Notes: generated by a model not told the origin, from the sequence alone. A stretch of 64,000 bases of DNA from Collinsella sp. An268 (GCF_002159765.1 NZ_NFJH01000003.1:62001-126000), one strand, 5' to 3'. Numbered from the stretch's first letter, positions 33,552-41,874 are shown. Numbers and translations: made by a program.

Positions 33552-33809
33552 TCACTCCAATCCCAATTCACGGCGTGCTTTGGGCGTCGGCGGTGTAAAG
33601 GCATGCCAAATAACCCAGTCGCCGTTTTCGTTTGCCCTGCCCACCATTTCGATAAGCCTTCCGCGCGTATCACAACCAACCGCAAGATATTCAAATGGCC
33701 TTGCATCAGAACGTGCCGCCGAAACAATGGCGTGCTCCCAAGCATGTGCAACGTCCTCAGCTCTCAGTTCGGGATGGCGAGCATGAATCCTTTCCATAAT
33801 AAATACCAT
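33552..33809 (-). CDS. Small toxin-like protein (BrnT-like)
   Basis: The protein is 85 residues: an N-terminal helix (MERIHARHPELRAEDVAHAWEHA), then strands with YLAVGCDTRGRLIEMVGR and GDWVIWHAFTPPTPKARREL. The layout, with a strand-rich core and a basic end after an H-x-x-x-P motif, is like small RNase toxins of the RelE/BrnT kind. AAAGGAGC precedes the ATG. It is the first gene of a pair with the ribbon-helix-helix gene 5 bases downstream. Toxin first, antitoxin second is the BrnT/BrnA order. Toxicity is not shown; it could also be a non-toxic partner. Confidence 0.6.
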   Translation of the reverse strand: MVFIMERIHARHPELRAEDVAHAWEHAIVSAARSDARPFEYLAVGCDTRGRLIEMVGRANENGDWVIWHAFTPPTPKARRELGLE

Positions 33810-33822
33810 ATGCCTGCTCCTT

Positions 33823-33837
33823 TATTGTAAGACAATA
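33823..33837. promoter_or_regulatory. Palindrome upstream of the toxin-like gene, probable operator
   Basis: TATTGT-AAG-ACAATA is a perfect 6-bp inverted repeat with a 3-base spacer, 13 bases upstream of the toxin start, next to its ribosome site. Ribbon-helix-helix antitoxins commonly repress their own promoter at such sites. The surrounding bases are AT-rich. Confidence 0.5.
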
Positions 33838-33890
33838 TTTAAAAGAGCGCATGCCCCCCTCCGTCCTTTCTCTTGCTGCGGCCAGATAAC

Positions 33891-33925
33891 GAAAAACGCC
33901 CGCCTCCCAGCAGGGAAACGGGCGT
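33891..33925 (-). terminator. Intrinsic terminator of the tRNA-Ser gene
   Basis: ACGCCCG and CGGGCGT form the outer stem and CTCCC/GGGA an inner one; the minus-strand transcript ends GCGTTTTTCG. It begins 13 bases past the tRNA 3' end. Confidence 0.8.
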
Positions 33926-33937
33926 ATCAAATTCGGC

Positions 33938-34028
33938 TGGCGGAGAGCTGGGGATTCGAACCCCAGATTCCCTTTAGGGGAATACTCGCTTAGCAGGCGA
34001 GCACCTTCGGCCTCTCGGTCAGCTCTCC
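33938..34028 (-). tRNA. tRNA-Ser (anticodon GCU)
   Basis: A class II tRNA. The acceptor stem GGAGAGC pairs with GCTCTCC, followed by discriminator G and an encoded CCA. The anticodon stem-loop is CTCGC-CTGCTAA-GCGAG, with anticodon GCU reading AGC/AGU codons. The long variable arm (TTCCC/GGGAA) and the T arm TGGGG-TTCGAAT-CCCCA are complete. Confidence 0.97.
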
Positions 34029-34172
34029 GTTAGCAGCAAAACATAATACCGTACTTACCGGGCGCAATACAAGCCGCGCGCAGAACTTTCCCAAACGCAC
34101 GCAATGCAACAGGCTGCAACAGGCTGGTTTTATTGGGCCGTTTAGTTTGCGCAGTCGCTATGCATACCGGCG

Positions 34173-35690
34173 CTAGGCGTCGGCCAGCAGGCGCGAGAGC
34201 TGCTCGCCGTCCGGCTCATAGGGCTCGCGCACGCCGCGGCGCAACATAAAGGCGTCGTTGCCCTTACCCGTCACCACCACGACGGCGGGGCGCTTGGCCC
34301 CCGCCACCGCCTGCGCGATGGCCTGCGGCCGGTCGAGCACGATCTCCCACGCATGGTTGCCCTCGGCCTCAACCGCCCGCGCGATGGCCTCGCAGATGTC
34401 GGCCGGGTCCTCGGGGCCAGGGTCGTCCTCCGTGATGATGATACGGTCGGCGAGCTTGCCCGCTGCGGCGCCCATGGTGTCGCGGCGGTCGAGCCCTTTG
34501 CCGCCCGTCGCTCCAAACACCACCGTGAGCTCGCGGTCGGGATAGCTCTCCCGCATCTCGCTAAGCAGCGCCGTGAGGCTCATGCCGTTATGCGCGTAGT
34601 CGACGACGCCCACCACCTGGCCCGATGCGCTGGGGTACACCTCCATGCGCCCGGACACGCGCACATGCGCCAGGCCCGCGACGATATCCTCCGCCTCAGC
34701 GCCCAGCGCCACGGCGCACGCGATGGCGCCCAACGCGTTGGCAAGATTGAAATACGCCGGCGTGGGCAGCGTGAGGTCGCAGGCAAAGCAAGGTGTTCGC
34801 ACGGTTGCGGCAAGCCCCTCCGCCGTGCGCTCCCACCGCTCGAGGTAGATATCGGCCCCCTCGTCGACGAGCGAGTACGTGAGCACGCGCTCGCAGGAGG
34901 CGGCCGCCTCGCACACGCGCATCGCCACGCCCATGTCGAGGTTGACGACCGCGGTGCGGCAGTTACGGAAGAGCATGAGCTTGCTGGCGAGGTAGTCCTC
35001 CACCGTGGGGTGCTCGATGGGCGAGATGTGGTCCTCGGCAAAGTTGGTAAACGCGCCGACGGCAAACTCGACGCCCAGCGTGCGGTGCAGCTTGAGCGCC
35101 TGGCTCGACGCCTCCATCACCAGCACGTCGCGATCGGCGGCGACGGCGTTGGCGATGCGCCGCTCGAGCTCCGGCGCCTCCGGCGTGGTGAGAACGCTCT
35201 CGCCGGCCTCCACCCCATCGTCATAGGTAACGCCCGTGAGGTACGCCGGGTCGTGCCCGCCTGTGCGCCGCGCCCGTGCCGCCAAGATGCTCCGCAGGTA
35301 GAACACGCTCGTGGTCTTGCCCTTGGTGCCGGTGAAGGCACATACCTTGATGCTGCCCGAGGGGTGGTCCCAGGCGGCGTCGGAGAGGATGCCGAGAGCG
35401 CGGCGGATGTCGCGCGCATGGATAAACGGCACGCTCACGCCGAGGTCCCGCTCTGCGATGTAGGCGACGGCGCCCTGGGAGATGGCCTCGACCAGATACG
35501 CGCGCTTAAACGATGCGCCCTTGCAGATAAAGAGCGTGCTGGGACGCACCGCCTTAGAGTCGCACGACACCCAGCGGATGGGCAGGTCCGCCAACGCGGT
35601 GCCTCCGCCCGGCTCTGCGACGAGCGCGTCGTGCGCGCGCAGAATCTTGAGATACTCGCCCAGCGATCGAATCCTCTGCGATGCAGCCAC
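34173..35690 (-). CDS. murE: MurE-type Mur ligase, first of two paralogues
   Basis: MurE enzymes add the third residue of the peptidoglycan stem peptide to UDP-MurNAc-L-Ala-D-Glu with ATP. The 505 residues show the N-terminal nucleotide-sugar domain (VSCDSKAVRPSTLFICKG), the P-loop FTGTKGKTT at 119-127, TTPEAPELE, the carbamylated-lysine region EDYLASKLMLFR, and NLANALGAIACA. The specificity motif, DNPR in meso-DAP enzymes, reads DDPG, so DAP is not expected; a diamino acid such as lysine or ornithine is likelier. GTG at 35690 has GGGGAGAGG upstream. It lies 125 bases behind the other paralogue in the same direction. The two share domain order but differ at the motif. Confidence 0.88.
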   Translation of the reverse strand: MAASQRIRSLGEYLKILRAHDALVAEPGGGTALADLPIRWVSCDSKAVRPSTLFICKGASFKRAYLVEAISQGAVAYIAERDLGVSVPFIHARDIRRALGILSDAAWDHPSGSIKVCAFTGTKGKTTSVFYLRSILAARARRTGGHDPAYLTGVTYDDGVEAGESVLTTPEAPELERRIANAVAADRDVLVMEASSQALKLHRTLGVEFAVGAFTNFAEDHISPIEHPTVEDYLASKLMLFRNCRTAVVNLDMGVAMRVCEAAASCERVLTYSLVDEGADIYLERWERTAEGLAATVRTPCFACDLTLPTPAYFNLANALGAIACAVALGAEAEDIVAGLAHVRVSGRMEVYPSASGQVVGVVDYAHNGMSLTALLSEMRESYPDRELTVVFGATGGKGLDRRDTMGAAAGKLADRIIITEDDPGPEDPADICEAIARAVEAEGNHAWEIVLDRPQAIAQAVAGAKRPAVVVVTGKGNDAFMLRRGVREPYEPDGEQLSRLLADA

Positions 35691-35815
35691 CGTACCTCTC
35701 CCCTCTTGCCCCCGGCAATCTGATGCCGCCGGCGGCCCGCCTGGCGCGAGTCGACCGGCAGCGCGCGGCGCCCGCCCGTGCAGCCGGGGCGGACGCCCTC
35801 ACTCTGCGAGCTACC

Positions 35816-37435
35816 TTACCCTTGCAGCAGCTCCCGGGCAAGACTCAAATCGCTTTTGACCTCGGGATACTCATCACCGCGGTGCTGCCTGGTCTCGTCG
35901 CCCTTGGCAAGCAGGAGCACAATGGACGGCTGCGTCTCGGCGAGCGCCTGGGTGAGCGCATATGCCACCGCCTCCTCACGGTCGGGCATGACCCTATAGG
36001 CGACGCCTTCCGGCGTGTGGGCGGCGAGCTCGGCGCAGATATCCTCGACGCGCTCGTGCGCGGGATCCTCCTCGGTGTAGATGATCAGGTCGGCATAGGC
36101 CCCCGCCACCTGCGGCAGCACGCGGCGGCGCTCCTGCGCCTTATCGCCCGGGGCGCCAAACACCGCGACCACGCCGCGGCCGGGGTACTGCCGCTTGACC
36201 GATGAGAACAGCATCTTGAACGAGAGCTCGTTGTGCGCGTAATCGACGAGCGCGAGCACGTGCCCGTCCGCCGAGCCCAAAAGCTCCATGCGCCCGGGGA
36301 TGCGCACCTGGGAGAGGCCGCGGGCGATGGCATCGTAGCCGACGCCCATAAGGCGGGCGATGGCGCAGGCGGCAAGCGCGTTGTCCACGTTAAAGAAGCC
36401 GGGCACGCCGACGGTGAGGGCATGACGGGCAAGCGTGCCATCTGAAGCGCGCTCGCCCACGGTAAAGGCGATACCCTCCTCCGAGGCGCGAAGGTCCTCC
36501 GCCACGAAGTCGGCAGGCCGCGCGCCCTCGACGGACACCTCGGCAGACCGGCCCGCCGCGCCGCCAGAGCCCTCGGCCGGCGCCGCTGCGTCGTGGACGG
36601 TGTGCAGCGTGACCACGCGCGCCGCACCGTCCTCGGCTGCGGCGAGAATCTCGTCCGCCCGATCGCTGTCGAGGTTGACCACGGCGGTCTCGCATTGCCC
36701 GAATATGCGGAGCTTGCTCGCAAAGTAGTCCTCAAATGAAGGATGCTCGAGCGCCGATATGTGATCGCGCCCGATGTTGAGGAAACAGGCGATATCGAAC
36801 GACAGGCCGCGCACGCGGTCGTACTTGAGGCCCTGGCTCGACACCTCCATCACCATGGCGCGGCGGCCCGCGTCGACGGTGTTGCGCAGATGGCGCCAGA
36901 GCTCGGGCGCCTCGGGCGTGGTGTTATGGCTTTCAAAATGCTCGACGCCGTCGTCTGCCTCGATGGAGCCGAGGACCGAGGCCTCGACGCCCGCCGCGGC
37001 AAGGATGGCGTGCAGCATGTAGGCGACGGTCGACTTGCCCTTGGTGCCCGTGATGCCCACGACGGTGAGCGCGCGGTCGGGATGGTGGTAGATGACGGGC
37101 GCCACCGCCGCCATGGCACGGCGTACGTTTTGCACCGAGAGGTGCGGCACCCCGGGCGCGACCGCGACAAGGTCGCGCAGGCCCTCGTCGTCCTCGGCCA
37201 GATAGGCGCAGGCGCCGCGTGCGACCGCGTCGGCGAGATAGGAGGGCTTAAACGCACGCCCCTTGCACACAAACAGGTTCCCGGGCTCCACGGCGCGCGA
37301 ATCGACCGACATCCCGCGTACGGCTACGAGCGGGTCGGCGACGGCGCGCACGGCGATATCCTCGGCAGCCAGCGCCTGCGCAAGGTCGAAAAGGGTCACA
37401 GGGGCGAGCGGGGCGGCAGCACCGGTCTTAGGCAT
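35816..37435 (-). CDS. murE: MurE-type Mur ligase, second of two paralogues
   Basis: The 539 residues have MSVDSRAVEPGNLFVCKG, the P-loop GITGTKGKST at 128-136, ESHNTTPEAPELW, EDYFASKLRIFG, and the C-terminal domain with ALVDYAHNELS. The residue-selecting motif reads EDPA rather than DNPR, and the end AKGDETRQHRGDEYPE belongs to a non-DAP MurE group. An insert near residues 270-300 is Ala/Gly-rich. AAGGAGG precedes the ATG. It precedes the other paralogue by 125 bases. Having two such enzymes suggests two stem-peptide variants or one enzyme with a changed substrate; sequence alone does not decide. Other mur genes are not in the window. Confidence 0.88.
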   Translation of the reverse strand: MPKTGAAAPLAPVTLFDLAQALAAEDIAVRAVADPLVAVRGMSVDSRAVEPGNLFVCKGRAFKPSYLADAVARGACAYLAEDDEGLRDLVAVAPGVPHLSVQNVRRAMAAVAPVIYHHPDRALTVVGITGTKGKSTVAYMLHAILAAAGVEASVLGSIEADDGVEHFESHNTTPEAPELWRHLRNTVDAGRRAMVMEVSSQGLKYDRVRGLSFDIACFLNIGRDHISALEHPSFEDYFASKLRIFGQCETAVVNLDSDRADEILAAAEDGAARVVTLHTVHDAAAPAEGSGGAAGRSAEVSVEGARPADFVAEDLRASEEGIAFTVGERASDGTLARHALTVGVPGFFNVDNALAACAIARLMGVGYDAIARGLSQVRIPGRMELLGSADGHVLALVDYAHNELSFKMLFSSVKRQYPGRGVVAVFGAPGDKAQERRRVLPQVAGAYADLIIYTEEDPAHERVEDICAELAAHTPEGVAYRVMPDREEAVAYALTQALAETQPSIVLLLAKGDETRQHRGDEYPEVKSDLSLARELLQG

Positions 37436-37483
37436 GGCATCCTCCTTGCCGGGACGCCCCCAACGCCCTCAGCGTAGTCGTGT

Positions 37484-37493
37484 TGTTGCAACA
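37484..37493. promoter_or_regulatory. Palindrome upstream of the second murE
   Basis: TGTTGCAACA is a perfect 10-base palindrome about 50 bases upstream of the murE start. No promoter boxes could be placed. The rest of the 268-base gap to asnB holds only the asnB terminator. Confidence 0.25.
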
Positions 37494-37679
37494 GTCGTTC
37501 TCACCATACCCAAGAGCGAACTCAAACGGCACTTCGCCAAGAGTTTTTCTTTCGGCGGCGCGTTTTTGCCCCCGGTCGCGGTACGCCCACTAACAAGCGG
37601 CGAGAAGCGCCGCGACCGCGGGCAGGCTCACGCGCGCCTTCACCCGCGACCTTGGCTAGGTCTGGCCCTGAAAGCAAAC

Positions 37680-37697
37680 GGCCCGCCGAAGCGGGCC
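37680..37697 (-). terminator. Intrinsic terminator after asnB
   Basis: GGCCCGC-TTCG-GCGGGCC (minus strand) with a UUCG tetraloop, followed by GTTTGCTTTC, 8 bases past the asnB stop. Confidence 0.75.
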
Positions 37698-37704
37698 TGC
37701 GGTG

Positions 37705-39570
37705 CTATTCGTCGATAAAGTAGCGCTTGTACCAGATGAGGAACGTGAGCGCGGTGTAGATCTTGCGCTGATTTAGGGCCGTACCGGCAAAATGCTCGTC
37801 CAGCATCTTCATCAGCGCGTCGGTGTTGAAGAACTCCGCGGCCCATGGCGCCGTGAAGTACTCCTTCACGTAGTCGTAGTACTTCTGCTCGCGTAGCCAG
37901 AACTTGAGCGGGACGGGGAAGCCCTTCTTGGGGCGCGTCGCCCACTCGTCCGGCAGGCAGCGATTGGCCGCATGGCGCAGCACCTGCTTGTTGCCGTGCT
38001 CGTTCACCCGGAAGCGCGCGGGCACGTGCTCGGCGAACTCCATCACCTTCTTATCGAGGAATGGTACGCGGAGCTCGAGCGAGTGCGCCATGCACATCTT
38101 GTCCGCCTTGAGCAGGATATCGCCCGGCAGCCACATGTTCATATCGAGGTACTGCTGGCGCGAGAGCGGGCAGAAGTTCTTGACGCGGTCGTATACGGGC
38201 TGGCAGAGCTCGAAGGCGTCGGGGCCGTCCGAATAGGCGGGCGCGAGCACCTCGTCCGCCTCGTCCTTGCGGTAGACGTACGCCTGGCCAACAAACCATT
38301 TCTCGGGCATCTCGGCGCCCTTGAGAAGGAAGTTCCGCCCGTGGAAGTAGGGCTTATCCGCCACAAAGTTGCCGAGCGCCCGGCGGATACCGCGCGGCAC
38401 CAGGCGCTTGTACCGGGCGATGGAGGGGACGTCCTCGTAATAGGCGTAGCCGGCGAAGAGCTCGTCGGCACCCTCGCCCGAAAGCACCACCGTGACGTCT
38501 CGCGCCGCCAGCTCGGCCAAGAACCACAGAGGCACGCTCGAGAGGTTCGACTGCGGCTCATCCATGTGGTATTGGATCTGGGGCAGGGCGCCAAAGAAGT
38601 CGTCGGCCGTAATCATCTTGCGGACGTTCTTGATGCCGAGCTTGTCGGAAAGCTCGGCCGCGTAGTTCGTCTCGTTGAAGTCCTTATAGTCGAAGCCGAC
38701 GGAGAACGTCGTGTCCGGCATAAGGCAGGCGGCGATGTAGCTCGAGTCCACGCCGCCCGAGAGGAACGAGCCCACCTTGACGTCGGCGATGCGGTGCGCG
38801 GCGACGCTCTCGTGCACCACCTTGTCGCACTCGTCCACGTACTCGTCGAACGTCTTGGAGTTGTCGTCCGAGAAGTCGGCGTCCCAGTACCGGCGGACGG
38901 AAAGGCTGCGCGTGGCGAGGTCATAGGTGAAGCAGTGCGCCGCCGGCAGCTTATACACGCCCGCAAAGAACGTCTCGTCCGTCACGGGGAACTGGAACGT
39001 GAGGTAAGGACGCAGCGCCCGGTGATTGACCGCCTTGACGAAATGCGGGTGGTCGAGGAAGCTCTTGATCTCGCTACCGAAGAGGAAGTCCCCGGTGTCG
39101 GGCCGGCCGTCGCGCCCGTCGGCAAGATAGTAGTAGAACGGCTTGATGCCAAAGATGTCGCGCGCGCCGAAGAGCTTGTGGGCGCGGGCGTCGTAGACCA
39201 CAAAGCCGTACATGCCGCGCAGGCGATCGACGAGGCTCTCGCCCCATGCCTCATACCCGTGGACGAGCACCTCGGTATCGGCGTTGCAGTGGAAGGTGTA
39301 ACCCATACCCTCGAGCTCGGCGCGAAGCTCTTGGAAGTTGTAGATCTCGCCGTTGAACGTCACAAAGACGCTTCCGTCGGCGTTGCCCATGGGCTGGGCG
39401 CCCGCCTCGGTAAGGTCGAGAATCGAGAGGCGGCGGAACCCGAGCGCGACCTCGTCGGTCAAATGACTGCCGCCCATATCGGGCCCACGGTGCACGATAC
39501 GCGCCATCATGGCGTCGAGCACCTCTTGACGGTTATCGATCTGGCCGGTGAAGCCGACAAATCCGCACAT
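37705..39570 (-). CDS. asnB: Glutamine-hydrolysing asparagine synthetase
   Basis: It makes asparagine from aspartate, ATP and glutamine-derived ammonia. The 621 residues start MCGFVGF, so Cys2 is the glutaminase nucleophile, and RRLSILDL, NGEIYN and ADTEVL follow. The synthetase domain has the PP-loop SFLSGGVDSS, VLSGEGADELFAGY and HSLELRVPFLDKKVMEFA. The start at 39570 is required for Cys2; an ATG seven codons upstream would bury it. Similar enzymes amidate D-iso-glutamate or diaminopimelate in peptidoglycan in some bacteria; because this gene is near two murE genes, that option should be kept in mind. A folded RNA leader precedes it. Confidence 0.93.
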   Translation of the reverse strand: MCGFVGFTGQIDNRQEVLDAMMARIVHRGPDMGGSHLTDEVALGFRRLSILDLTEAGAQPMGNADGSVFVTFNGEIYNFQELRAELEGMGYTFHCNADTEVLVHGYEAWGESLVDRLRGMYGFVVYDARAHKLFGARDIFGIKPFYYYLADGRDGRPDTGDFLFGSEIKSFLDHPHFVKAVNHRALRPYLTFQFPVTDETFFAGVYKLPAAHCFTYDLATRSLSVRRYWDADFSDDNSKTFDEYVDECDKVVHESVAAHRIADVKVGSFLSGGVDSSYIAACLMPDTTFSVGFDYKDFNETNYAAELSDKLGIKNVRKMITADDFFGALPQIQYHMDEPQSNLSSVPLWFLAELAARDVTVVLSGEGADELFAGYAYYEDVPSIARYKRLVPRGIRRALGNFVADKPYFHGRNFLLKGAEMPEKWFVGQAYVYRKDEADEVLAPAYSDGPDAFELCQPVYDRVKNFCPLSRQQYLDMNMWLPGDILLKADKMCMAHSLELRVPFLDKKVMEFAEHVPARFRVNEHGNKQVLRHAANRCLPDEWATRPKKGFPVPLKFWLREQKYYDYVKEYFTAPWAAEFFNTDALMKMLDEHFAGTALNQRKIYTALTFLIWYKRYFIDE

Positions 39571-39612
39571 GGCAAACCCCCAGTGGAGCACCCTCGCGGG
39601 CGCATGAGATTA

Positions 39613-39677
39613 CCTGGTTCGCGCCGGCTTGCCCCGCTTGCGGCGGGAAGCCGTCGCGCATATCGAACCAAATCAGG
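39613..39677 (-). ncRNA. Structured 5' leader upstream of asnB
   Basis: The minus-strand transcript can fold into one long stem built from CCTG/CAGG, GGTTCG/CGAACC, GCGC/GCGC, CGGCTT/AAGCCG and CCCGC/GCGGG with small bulges, ending in a 5-base loop. It lies about 45-110 bases upstream of the asnB start. It has no T-box motif, no terminator tail and does not match a riboswitch I know, so a cis-acting regulatory RNA is inferred from structure alone. Confidence 0.5.
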
Positions 39678-39837
39678 GTACCACGACCATCAGGAGCTGC
39701 CGAAAGGTGCATGCAATCTCCGCGCTGGGGCAACCGCTCGCTTACACGCCCGAAACGACACGGCAACGAGCCGCACGCCCGGCGGCCCCCGGCGCATGGG
39801 CCCCGGACTCGCGTTCCCGCGCGCGGCCCTCATTTTC

Positions 39838-39901
39838 CCGTGTGCGGGAATGCCACTCCTGCATCCCCAAGACAGGTCAAAAGTGGCATTCCCGCACACG
39901 G
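39838..39901. repeat. Perfect 20-bp inverted repeat, 24-base spacer
   Basis: CCGTGTGCGGGAATGCCACT at 39838-39857 and its exact reverse complement at 39882-39901. The spacer holds no second stem. It lies in the 513-base gap between asnB and echF, between the asnB leader and the echF terminator. It resembles REP or BIME-type extragenic elements; copies elsewhere in the genome cannot be checked here. Confidence 0.8.
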
Positions 39902-39964
39902 CAACAAAGCCGAGGGACAGAAGGTGCGGGCGGTACGGACAGGGGGCTCGGGGGCGCCGGTAGC

Positions 39965-40001
39965 AAAAAGGCGCCGCCGACTCACACGAATCGGCGGCGC
40001 C
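39965..40001 (-). terminator. Intrinsic terminator of the ech operon
   Basis: GGCGCCGCCGA and TCGGCGGCGCC form a perfect 11-bp stem with a 10-base loop, followed on the minus strand by TTTTTGC. It lies about 80 bases past the echF stop and closes the hydrogenase operon. Confidence 0.9.
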
Positions 40002-40083
40002 CGCGCAAACAACGCTATCGGTGCGGCGCTATGCCGCTGCCCGTACGGCCGCGCGCGGCGAGCGCGCGGGGGTATCGGACAAG

Positions 40084-40776
40084 CTACTCGGCGGCCTTCT
40101 TGCCCTCACGGGCCGCAAGGGCGGCACGCACCTTGGCGGCCTTCTCGGGGTCCATGGCGGCGAGCTTGGCCTCCATCTTCGCCTGGCGCTCGGCCTCGGC
40201 AGGATCTGCGGCAGCGGGGGCCTCTGCGGGCTTCTCCGTCTGGGCGGCATCCGTCGCGGGTTTGGCCTCGGCATCGCCCGCAGCCTTAGCGGCCTTCTTA
40301 GCCGCAGCAGCCTTCTTGGCCGCCTCCACGCGGGCCTGCTGCTCCGGCGTCAGCTCACGCTTGGGCTTCGCGGCGGCACCGGCGGCACCCGCCTTGGCGG
40401 CACCGGCCTTCGCGGCGGGCTTTGCCGGCATGTCCTTGTGCAGCGTTATGGTCGAGAGCTCCTCGGTGGGCTCCGTCGGCCAAAGCCCCATGGAGAGGCA
40501 GTTCTTGGGGCACTCGTAGGTGCAGCTCGCGCAGCTGATGCACATGTACGGCTCGAGCTTCCAGTCGCCGGCCTTGCGGTCGACGGTGATGGCGCCCACC
40601 GGGCAGGCGCGCTGGCACATGCCGCACAGGATGCAGGTGTCGATATCGCACTCAAGATGCCCGCGCATATGCGGGAAGAGGTTCTCGATATCGCGCTTCT
40701 CGTAGGGGTAGCGCACCGTCACCGGCTTGTGGAACAGCGAGCGGAGCGTCATCTTGCCCAGTTTGAAAGTTCCCAT
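40084..40776 (-). CDS. echF: Ech-type hydrogenase 2x[4Fe-4S] subunit with Ala/Lys tail
   Basis: It carries electrons between ferredoxin and the hydrogenase core, like NuoI. Two ferredoxin motifs bind two [4Fe-4S] clusters: Cys48, 51, 54 and 58 (CILCGMCQRACP) and Cys79, 82, 85 and 89 (CISCASCTYECP). The family normally ends near residue 130; here residues about 115-230 are an Ala/Lys/Glu-rich extension that ends KMEAKLAAMDPEKAAKVRAA, nearly the same as the end of the EchD homologue in this operon. It is the last gene, 7 bases behind the large-subunit gene. Confidence 0.9.
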   Translation of the reverse strand: MGTFKLGKMTLRSLFHKPVTVRYPYEKRDIENLFPHMRGHLECDIDTCILCGMCQRACPVGAITVDRKAGDWKLEPYMCISCASCTYECPKNCLSMGLWPTEPTEELSTITLHKDMPAKPAAKAGAAKAGAAGAAAKPKRELTPEQQARVEAAKKAAAAKKAAKAAGDAEAKPATDAAQTEKPAEAPAAADPAEAERQAKMEAKLAAMDPEKAAKVRAALAAREGKKAAE

Positions 40777-40783
40777 TACCGGC

Positions 40784-41872
40784 CTACCTTTCCGTGCAGC
40801 TGATGCACGGGTCGATCGTGAGGATGATCATCGGGACGTCCGCCAGGTCGACGCCCTGCAGCGCCTTCACCAGGCCGCCCAGGTTCTGCGAGGTGGGCGT
40901 GCGCAGGCGGAAGCGGTCGAGGTACTTGGTGCCGTTGCCGCGCACGTAGTAGAACGCCTCGCCGCGGGGCTGCTCGAGAAGCACGTGGCTCTGGCCCTCG
41001 GGCACAACCTTCGCCTTGGACTTCTGGCCGATGCCGTCGTGCGGAATCTTGGAGACGAACTCCTTGATGATGTCGATGGACTGGATGACCTCCTGGGCGC
41101 GAACCTTGCAGCGCGCATAGCAGTCGCACTCGGTGGAGATGATGGGCTCGAAGTGGTCGAGGTCACCGTAGGCGCCGTAGCCGGTCGTGCGCATGTCGTG
41201 CACGAGGCCGGAGCCCTTGGCGAAGGGGCCGACCATCGAGAGCTCGGTCGCCTCCTCGTAGGAGATGACGCCCACACCGCACAGACGGCTCTTGACCGAC
41301 ATGTCGTTCATCATGGTGTCCATGATCTCGAGGTAGTCGCGCTTGATGCTGTCGAGCTTGTCGCAGATGCCCTTGAGGTCGGCGTCGTCGATGTCGTGCG
41401 CAAGACCGCCCACCACGAGGATGGACAGGATGATGCGGCCGCCGCACGTGCGCTGGAAGATGTCGAGGATGTTCTCGCGCAGGCGCCAGCAGTGGTTAAA
41501 GAGCGCCTCGAAGCCGAAGGCGTCGGCAAGAAGGCCAAGCCACAGCAGGTGCGAGTGGATGCGCGTGAGCTCCTCGAGGATGTCGCGGATGTAGTCGACG
41601 CGACGCGGGACCTCGATGCCGAGGAGCTTCTCGGTGGCGCTCACGTAGCCGTAGCCATGGCCGTGGCTGCAGATGCCGCAGGTGCGCTCGGCGATGTAGA
41701 CAAACTGGTTGTAGTCGCGCTTCTGGGTGAGTTTCTCCAGACCGCGGTGGATGAAGCCGATCTGCGGGATGGCCTCGACGACCTTCTCGTCCTCAACGAC
41801 GAGGTCGAGGTGGATGGGCTCCGGCAGCACCGGGTGCTGCGGGCCAAACGGGATGACGGAACGGGTTGCCAT
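40784..41872 (-). CDS. echE: Ech-type NiFe hydrogenase large subunit
   Basis: The catalytic subunit that makes or uses H2 at a NiFe centre. The 362 residues carry the L1 motif ERTCGICSHGHGYGY (Cys65, Cys68) and the C-terminal L2 motif DPCISCTER (Cys356, Cys359). The protein ends right after this motif, where other large subunits are cut by a maturation protease, so no cleavable tail is present. Group 4 features include IGFIHRGLEKL and AHDIDDADLKG. It lies 2 bases behind the EchD gene and 7 bases ahead of echF. HypA and HypB in this window would insert nickel. Confidence 0.95.
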   Translation of the reverse strand: MATRSVIPFGPQHPVLPEPIHLDLVVEDEKVVEAIPQIGFIHRGLEKLTQKRDYNQFVYIAERTCGICSHGHGYGYVSATEKLLGIEVPRRVDYIRDILEELTRIHSHLLWLGLLADAFGFEALFNHCWRLRENILDIFQRTCGGRIILSILVVGGLAHDIDDADLKGICDKLDSIKRDYLEIMDTMMNDMSVKSRLCGVGVISYEEATELSMVGPFAKGSGLVHDMRTTGYGAYGDLDHFEPIISTECDCYARCKVRAQEVIQSIDIIKEFVSKIPHDGIGQKSKAKVVPEGQSHVLLEQPRGEAFYYVRGNGTKYLDRFRLRTPTSQNLGGLVKALQGVDLADVPMIILTIDPCISCTER

Positions 41873-41874
41873 GC

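Noticed and set aside
39571-39720. T-box or amino-acid riboswitch upstream of asnB
   Set aside because: There is no T-box bulge sequence, specifier loop or terminator, and no riboswitch core I know matches; only the long stem is supported.
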